Part shown: positions 6,908 to 11,408 of the stretch, in pieces
Layout: every line of letters starts with the position of its first letter
Numbering within the stretch: position 1 is the stretch's first letter
Source of the DNA: JAHDFB01 sp964607315
GTDB lineage: Bacteria; Bacteroidota; Bacteroidia; Chitinophagales; Saprospiraceae
Reading direction: 5' to 3'
NCBI GenBank assembly: GCA_964607315.1
Contig: CAZSKA010000120.1
Location: forward strand, 1 to 11,408
Length of the DNA: 11,408 nt
Notes under the pieces: model-generated
The model's input: the letters and a program-made list of their open reading frames with translations, nothing else
What the model was told of the DNA's origin: nothing
Database searches by the model: none
Program-made: the position numbers and the translations under genes

Positions 6908-8164
6908 ATGGCATATCTATTTACCTCTGAATCGGTGTCAGAAGGACATCCAGATAAATTAGCAGATCAAATTTCTGATGCATTAGTAGATCATTATTTA
7001 GCATTTGATCCTTCCAGTAAAATTGCATGTGAAACAATGGTGACTACTGGTCAAGTTGTTTTGGCAGGTGAAGTAAAAACGAAATCTCTAATTGATGTAC
7101 AACAAGTTGCACGTGATGTAATTGAACGAGTAGGATACACGAAGTCTGAATACATGTTTGATGCAAATTCTTGTGGAATTTTATCAGCTATTCACGGTCA
7201 ATCTCCTGATATTAATCAAGGGGTAGAAAGAAGTAATCCAGAAGATCAAGGTGCAGGAGATCAAGGAATGATGTTCGGATATGCCACTAACGAAACGGAT
7301 AACTATATGCCATTGGCTTTAGATATTTCGCATAAGATTCTTCTAGAATTAGCTAAGGTTAGAAAAGAAGGAAAAGTGATGACTTATCTAAGACCTGATG
7401 CTAAAGCACAGGTTACACTAGAATATAGTGATTCAGGAAAACCACAGCGTATCGATACGATAGTTGTTTCTACGCAACACGATGATTTCGCTGAAGATAA
7501 TGCCATGTTAGAGCGAATTAAGACAGATATGATAAATATTGTCGTGCCTTCAGTTCGTCAACAAATGTCACCAGGTATTCAAAGTCTTTTTAATGATGAA
7601 ATCACTTATCACGTAAACCCTACAGGGAAGTTTGTAATAGGTGGACCGCATGGTGATGCAGGATTAACAGGAAGAAAGATAATTGTTGATACATATGGAG
7701 GAAAGGGTGCTCACGGTGGTGGTGCATTCTCTGGAAAAGATCCTTCAAAAGTGGATAGATCAGCAGCATATGCAACAAGACATATAGCAAAAAATCTTGT
7801 AGCTGCAGGAGTCTGTGACGAAGTGTTAGTTCAAGTTTCTTATGCTATAGGTGTTGCACACCCAACAAATATCTACGTTCAAACCTACGGTTCTGCTAAT
7901 GTAGATATGAAGGATAATGAAATAGCAGATAAGATATTGGAGCTTTTCGATTTGCGTCCATACTTTATAGAGACTTCACTAGGTTTAAGAAACCCTATTT
8001 ACTCGGCTTCAGCAGCATATGGACATATGGGAAGACAAACTGAGATGAAAAAAGTATCATTTAAGAATATTGCAGGAGAGGTAAAAGAAATGGAAGTGAA
8101 GTTATTTCCATGGGAAGAATTGAATAGAGTGGACGATATTAAAAAAGTATTCCAAATTAGTTAA
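6908..8164 (+). CDS. metK: S-adenosylmethionine synthetase (methionine adenosyltransferase)
   Basis: MetK makes S-adenosylmethionine from methionine and ATP, releasing phosphate and pyrophosphate, in the cytoplasm and usually as a tetramer with Mg2+ and K+. The 418-residue product shows all three family regions: N-terminal FTSESVSEGHPDKLADQISD (5-24, with ATP-contacting H14 and D16), GAGDQGMMFGYA (115-126, the methionine/ATP loop signature), and GGPHGDAGLTGRKIIVDTYG (245-264) followed by GGGAFSGKD (270-278), the phosphate-binding signature. It is somewhat longer than the E. coli enzyme (384 residues), as is usual in Bacteroidota. The ATG at 6908 gives the standard MAYLFTSESV start. The gene follows its own TACCTTTG promoter element and lies 203 bp before gcvP. 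I see no frameshift or missing motif. Confidence 0.98.
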   Translation: MAYLFTSESVSEGHPDKLADQISDALVDHYLAFDPSSKIACETMVTTGQVVLAGEVKTKSLIDVQQVARDVIERVGYTKSEYMFDANSCGILSAIHGQSPDINQGVERSNPEDQGAGDQGMMFGYATNETDNYMPLALDISHKILLELAKVRKEGKVMTYLRPDAKAQVTLEYSDSGKPQRIDTIVVSTQHDDFAEDNAMLERIKTDMINIVVPSVRQQMSPGIQSLFNDEITYHVNPTGKFVIGGPHGDAGLTGRKIIVDTYGGKGAHGGGAFSGKDPSKVDRSAAYATRHIAKNLVAAGVCDEVLVQVSYAIGVAHPTNIYVQTYGSANVDMKDNEIADKILELFDLRPYFIETSLGLRNPIYSASAAYGHMGRQTEMKKVSFKNIAGEVKEMEVKLFPWEELNRVDDIKKVFQIS

Positions 8165-8263
8165 CTAATTGTCCCATTTATCGTTTAGTATTTAAGACCA
8201 ATTTATCTTACTTGTTTGTGCAATTAATTTGTATTTTGGTTCTTTGAATTAGAGCTTAGAGAG

Positions 8264-8281
8264 TATCAATTTCTATTGATA
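8264..8281. repeat. Small hairpin in the metK-gcvP spacer
   Basis: TATCAAT (8264-8270) and ATTGATA (8275-8281) form a 7-bp stem with a TTCT loop, about 87 bp before the gcvP start. It is A-T rich and has no T tract behind it. A one-mismatch promoter-like TTAATTTG lies at 8224-8231. Nothing in the 203-bp spacer resembles a glycine riboswitch. Confidence 0.25.
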
Positions 8282-8367
8282 TTGATTTAAAACAATCAAC
8301 TAACTTTTAATCCGGATATAAGGATTCGGATGGAACTTATTACTTTAATCTAAACTGTACTTGATAC

Positions 8368-11205
8368 ATGTATAATTTTGAACAAAGGCATATTGGTATT
8401 TCCCCTGAGGAAAGAGACCAAATGCTAAAAGAAATAGGAGTTAATTCACTTGATCATTTAATGGATGAAACAATTCCAACAAATATCAAGAGAGAAACTG
8501 AGATGAAAGTGCCTGATGCATTAAGTGAATATGAATATCACAGAATGCTTAAGATGATAGCATCAAAAAATAAAATTTTCAGATCATATATTGGGCAAGG
8601 ATATAACGGGACGATAACTCCTGCAGTTATTGCTAGAAATATTTTTCAGAACCCTGGGTGGTACACGCAGTATACTCCTTATCAAGCAGAGATTGCTCAA
8701 GGAAGATTAGAAGCATTACTGAATTTCCAAACCATGGTCAGTGATCTTACTGGACTTCCTATTGCAAACGCTTCACTTCTTGATGAAGCGACAGCTGCAG
8801 CTGAGGCAATGTCTATGTTTTATGCACTGAAGAATAAGCGAAATAAAAAAGATCCTATTACTAAGTTTTTTGTGGATAATGATGTGTATGCACATACAGT
8901 TTCTGTATTAGAAACTAGAGCATTGCCATTAGGAATAGAGATTGTAAGAGGAGATTGGGCTTCACATGAAATAACTGATGAGTATTACGGTGTATTAGTA
9001 CAATTTCCATCTGCCTCAGGTTCTGTGAATGACTATAAAGAATACTTCCAAAGCTTAAATGATAAAGGAGTATATATTACAGTTGCGGCTGATTTATTAA
9101 GCCTTGCATTATTTACAGCTCCAGGTGAAATAGGAGCACATGCAGTAGTAGGAAATACACAACGATTTGGAGTTCCTTTAGGATATGGTGGACCGCACGC
9201 AGCTTATTTTGCGACATTAGAAGATTTCAAAAGGATAATTCCTGGTAGAATAATAGGTGTTTCTGTTGACTCTAGAGGAAGAAGAGCTTTAAGAATGGCT
9301 CTACAAACTAGAGAACAGCACATCAGAAGAGAAAAAGCAACAAGTAATATTTGTACTGCTCAAGCTCTTTTAGCGATAATGGCAGGAATGTATGCAGTTT
9401 ATCACGGACCTACAGGAATAAAGTCTATTGCAGCCTCTATCCAAAACAAAGCATCAAATCTACGTGATGCAATGTCTGATGCAGGTTATAAAGTGAATGA
9501 AGGAGAAATATTTGATACTATTTCTGTTCAAGCTGATAGTAGTAAAATTAGCGATATCAAAGCAAAATCTGTAGGCAAAGGGATTAATTTTTATTATACA
9601 GATCATGGATTTTCGATTTCTCTAGACGAAACGGTTAGCAACAATGATATGAACGAGCTCGCAGAAATTTTGGGCGTAAGCCTAACAGCAAAAACTGCGA
9701 ATATCTCACTAGAGAGAAAATCTGAATTCCTAACACATCCTGTTTTCAATTCTTATCATACGGAAAGTAAAATGATGAGATATATCAAGAGTCTAGAGAA
9801 TAAAGATCTTTCTTTAATGCATTCTATGATTGCTCTTGGTAGTTGTACAATGAAACTGAACGCAGCTGCGGAATTGATGCCAGTTTCTTGGTCTGAATTT
9901 GCAGATATTCACCCATTTGCTCCTTTGGATCAGGTAGAAGGATATACCCAAATGATCAGGGAATTAAGTGAGTATCTAAGTGATATTACAGGATTTGCAG
10001 ATTGTTCTTTACAACCAAACTCAGGTGCGCAAGGAGAATATGCAGGACTTTTGACGATTGCAGCTTATCATAATGACAATGGAGGTGCTCACAGAGATAA
10101 AGTATTAATTCCTACTTCGGCGCATGGAACTAATCCTGCTTCTGCTGTGATGGCGGGAATGAAGGTAGTTCTTGTGAAATGTGATGATGAAGGGAATATC
10201 GATTTCGATGACTTGAAGGAGAAAAGTGAATTACATAAGGATACTTTGTCGGGCTTAATGGTGACTTATCCATCAACTCACGGAGTATTCGAGACGAAAA
10301 TCAAGGAAATATGTGATACGGTGCATGAGAATGGTGGACTTGTATATATGGATGGTGCAAATATGAATGCACAAGTAGGTTTGACTAGTCCGGGACACAT
10401 TCATGCGGATGTATGTCACTTAAATTTGCATAAGACTTTTGCTATTCCTCATGGAGGAGGTGGACCTGGAATGGGACCCATTTGTGTAAATGAAAAATTA
10501 GCACCTTATTTACCTGGACATAATGTCTTAGGGAATTTGGACGGAGTAAGAGCTGGGGCAGTTTCAGCTGCTCCTTATGGCTCTGCATCTATTTTGCTAA
10601 TTTCTTATGGATATATCAGAATGTTAGGAGCTGAAGGTATGTTGAATGCAACGAAATATGCCATTCTAAATGCAAACTATATGAAAGCTCGTCTTGAAGG
10701 TAAGTACGATGTTTTATATACAGGTGAAAAGGGTAGAGCAGCTCATGAATTAATTGTAGATCTTAGAAAATTTAAAGCATTAGATGTTTCAGCAGAAGAT
10801 ATAGCAAAACGTCTTATTGATTATGGATTCCACTCACCGACCTTATCTTTTCCAGTAGCTGGTACCTTGATGATAGAACCTACCGAAAGTGAAGATAAAG
10901 ATGAGCTAGATCGTTTTTGCGATGCGATGTTATCTATTCATGATGAGATTGATGAAATTGCTTCTGGGCAGGCAGATAAAGAAAATAATGTTTTACATAA
11001 TGCTCCGCATCCGCTTGAATCAATTACCTCTGATGATTGGGATAGACCATACTCAAGAGAGAAGGCCGCTTATCCTATAGGATATTTAAGACAGGGAAAT
11101 AAGTTTTGGGCGAGTGTTGGTAGAGTAGATAATGCACATGGAGACAGGAACTTGATTTGTACATGTCCTCCTATTGAAGAATATGCGGAAGATTTTGAGT
11201 CTTAG
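8368..11205 (+). CDS. gcvP: Glycine dehydrogenase (decarboxylating), P-protein of the glycine cleavage system
   Basis: GcvP is the PLP enzyme that decarboxylates glycine and passes the aminomethyl group to the lipoyl arm of the H-protein, the first step in feeding one-carbon units to tetrahydrofolate. The 945-residue product is the fused, single-chain form with two homologous halves, of normal length. The N-terminal half has RHIG (7-10), YIGQGYNGT (from 74), NPGWYTQYTPYQAEIAQGR (94-112) and DEATAAAEAM (from 139). The C-terminal half has GSCTMKLN (491-498), SAHGTNPAS (from 584), and the PLP-lysine motif LNLHKTFAIPHGGGGPGMGP with the Schiff-base lysine at K689. The start ATG at 8368 sits just before the conserved RHIG element. 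No gcvT or gcvH is in view; in this phylum they are commonly elsewhere. Transcription ends at the terminator around 11258-11287. Confidence 0.98.
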   Translation: MYNFEQRHIGISPEERDQMLKEIGVNSLDHLMDETIPTNIKRETEMKVPDALSEYEYHRMLKMIASKNKIFRSYIGQGYNGTITPAVIARNIFQNPGWYTQYTPYQAEIAQGRLEALLNFQTMVSDLTGLPIANASLLDEATAAAEAMSMFYALKNKRNKKDPITKFFVDNDVYAHTVSVLETRALPLGIEIVRGDWASHEITDEYYGVLVQFPSASGSVNDYKEYFQSLNDKGVYITVAADLLSLALFTAPGEIGAHAVVGNTQRFGVPLGYGGPHAAYFATLEDFKRIIPGRIIGVSVDSRGRRALRMALQTREQHIRREKATSNICTAQALLAIMAGMYAVYHGPTGIKSIAASIQNKASNLRDAMSDAGYKVNEGEIFDTISVQADSSKISDIKAKSVGKGINFYYTDHGFSISLDETVSNNDMNELAEILGVSLTAKTANISLERKSEFLTHPVFNSYHTESKMMRYIKSLENKDLSLMHSMIALGSCTMKLNAAAELMPVSWSEFADIHPFAPLDQVEGYTQMIRELSEYLSDITGFADCSLQPNSGAQGEYAGLLTIAAYHNDNGGAHRDKVLIPTSAHGTNPASAVMAGMKVVLVKCDDEGNIDFDDLKEKSELHKDTLSGLMVTYPSTHGVFETKIKEICDTVHENGGLVYMDGANMNAQVGLTSPGHIHADVCHLNLHKTFAIPHGGGGPGMGPICVNEKLAPYLPGHNVLGNLDGVRAGAVSAAPYGSASILLISYGYIRMLGAEGMLNATKYAILNANYMKARLEGKYDVLYTGEKGRAAHELIVDLRKFKALDVSAEDIAKRLIDYGFHSPTLSFPVAGTLMIEPTESEDKDELDRFCDAMLSIHDEIDEIASGQADKENNVLHNAPHPLESITSDDWDRPYSREKAAYPIGYLRQGNKFWASVGRVDNAHGDRNLICTCPPIEEYAEDFES

Positions 11206-11224
11206 AATTTAATTATATATATTT

Positions 11225-11242
11225 TTTGGGCTTACGCCCAAA
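11225..11242 (+). repeat. Hairpin directly after gcvP
   Basis: TTTGGGC (11225-11231) pairs with GCCCAAA (11236-11242) around a TTAC loop, 19 bp after the gcvP stop. No T tract follows; the T run precedes it. On the minus strand the hairpin would be followed by a run of A-T pairs giving TTTGGGC then AAAAAA, so it is not a clear terminator there either. It may help the real terminator 15 bp downstream or protect the mRNA end. Confidence 0.5.
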
Positions 11243-11257
11243 GATGATGAAATATAG

Positions 11258-11287
11258 AAGCCAGAGTTATTTTGCTCTGGCTTTTTT
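11258..11287 (+). terminator. Rho-independent terminator of gcvP
   Basis: AAGCCAGAG (11258-11266) pairs with CTCTGGCTT (11275-11283) over 9 bp with an 8-nt loop, and the stem runs directly into a tract of six T (11282-11287). This is a standard intrinsic terminator for plus-strand transcription, 52 bp after the gcvP stop codon. Confidence 0.85.
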
Positions 11288-11408
11288 AATTATAAGGCAT
11301 ATTATTGGGTATAATGCCATTCTGAAAATATTCTCATAGATTATTGAAGAACGCTTTATACCAATTTAATTTCAAAATGTCGTATAAAATTTTGATACTT
11401 AATTTTTC
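11288..11408. other. AT-rich end of window, no gene seen
   Basis: No coding region can be supported. GGCAT/ATGCC (11296-11300 and 11314-11318) is a short inverted repeat. TTTATAC/GTATAAA (11355-11361 and 11382-11388) and TCAAAAT/ATTTTGA (11372-11378 and 11389-11395) are overlapping 7-bp inverted repeats that exclude each other. Confidence 0.4.

Noticed and set aside
8165..8367. A glycine riboswitch before gcvP
   Set aside because: Only a small AT-rich hairpin is present, with none of the conserved purine-rich core of the glycine aptamer.

Overview
The window looks like a chromosomal piece of an AT-rich member of the Bacteroidota (Flavobacteriia or Saprospiraceae-like). Three things point there: a very large secreted protein ending in a type IX secretion (T9SS) type A sorting tail, a TACCTTTG promoter element of the Bacteroidota kind (TAnnTTTG) in front of metK, and start codons with little or no Shine-Dalgarno sequence. 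The sequence is a scaffold, because it holds a run of exactly 100 N.

Layout. Positions 1-202 (minus strand) carry the 5' end of a small lipoprotein gene that runs off the window. An AT-rich spacer with two hairpins follows, then a complete fumarylacetoacetate-hydrolase-family gene on the minus strand (391-1005). Positions 1006-1950 contain no convincing gene. This stretch holds a 98-bp sequence present twice with a 153-bp period, with an assembly gap inside the first copy at a REP-like hairpin, then a block of nested inverted repeats (about 1600-1730) and a hairpin just before the next gene. From 1951 all genes are on the plus strand: a 1612-residue multidomain T9SS cargo protein (1951-6789), metK (6908-8164) and gcvP (8368-11205). 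A hairpin and an intrinsic terminator close the gcvP unit.

How the genes relate. MetK makes S-adenosylmethionine. GcvP starts glycine cleavage, which feeds one-carbon units into folate and so indirectly into methionine. They share one-carbon metabolism, but their 203-bp spacing does not prove an operon. The FAH-family enzyme is a stand-alone catabolic or metabolite-repair type gene. The T9SS protein is probably a cell-surface or released adhesin-like protein with no visible catalytic domain.

I see no defence system, CRISPR array, prophage, complete insertion sequence, tRNA or rRNA. The parts most worth a second look are the repeat and gap at 1091-1441, the structured non-coding block behind it, and the uncharacterised central module of the large secreted protein. 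The protein-coding content is otherwise ordinary.
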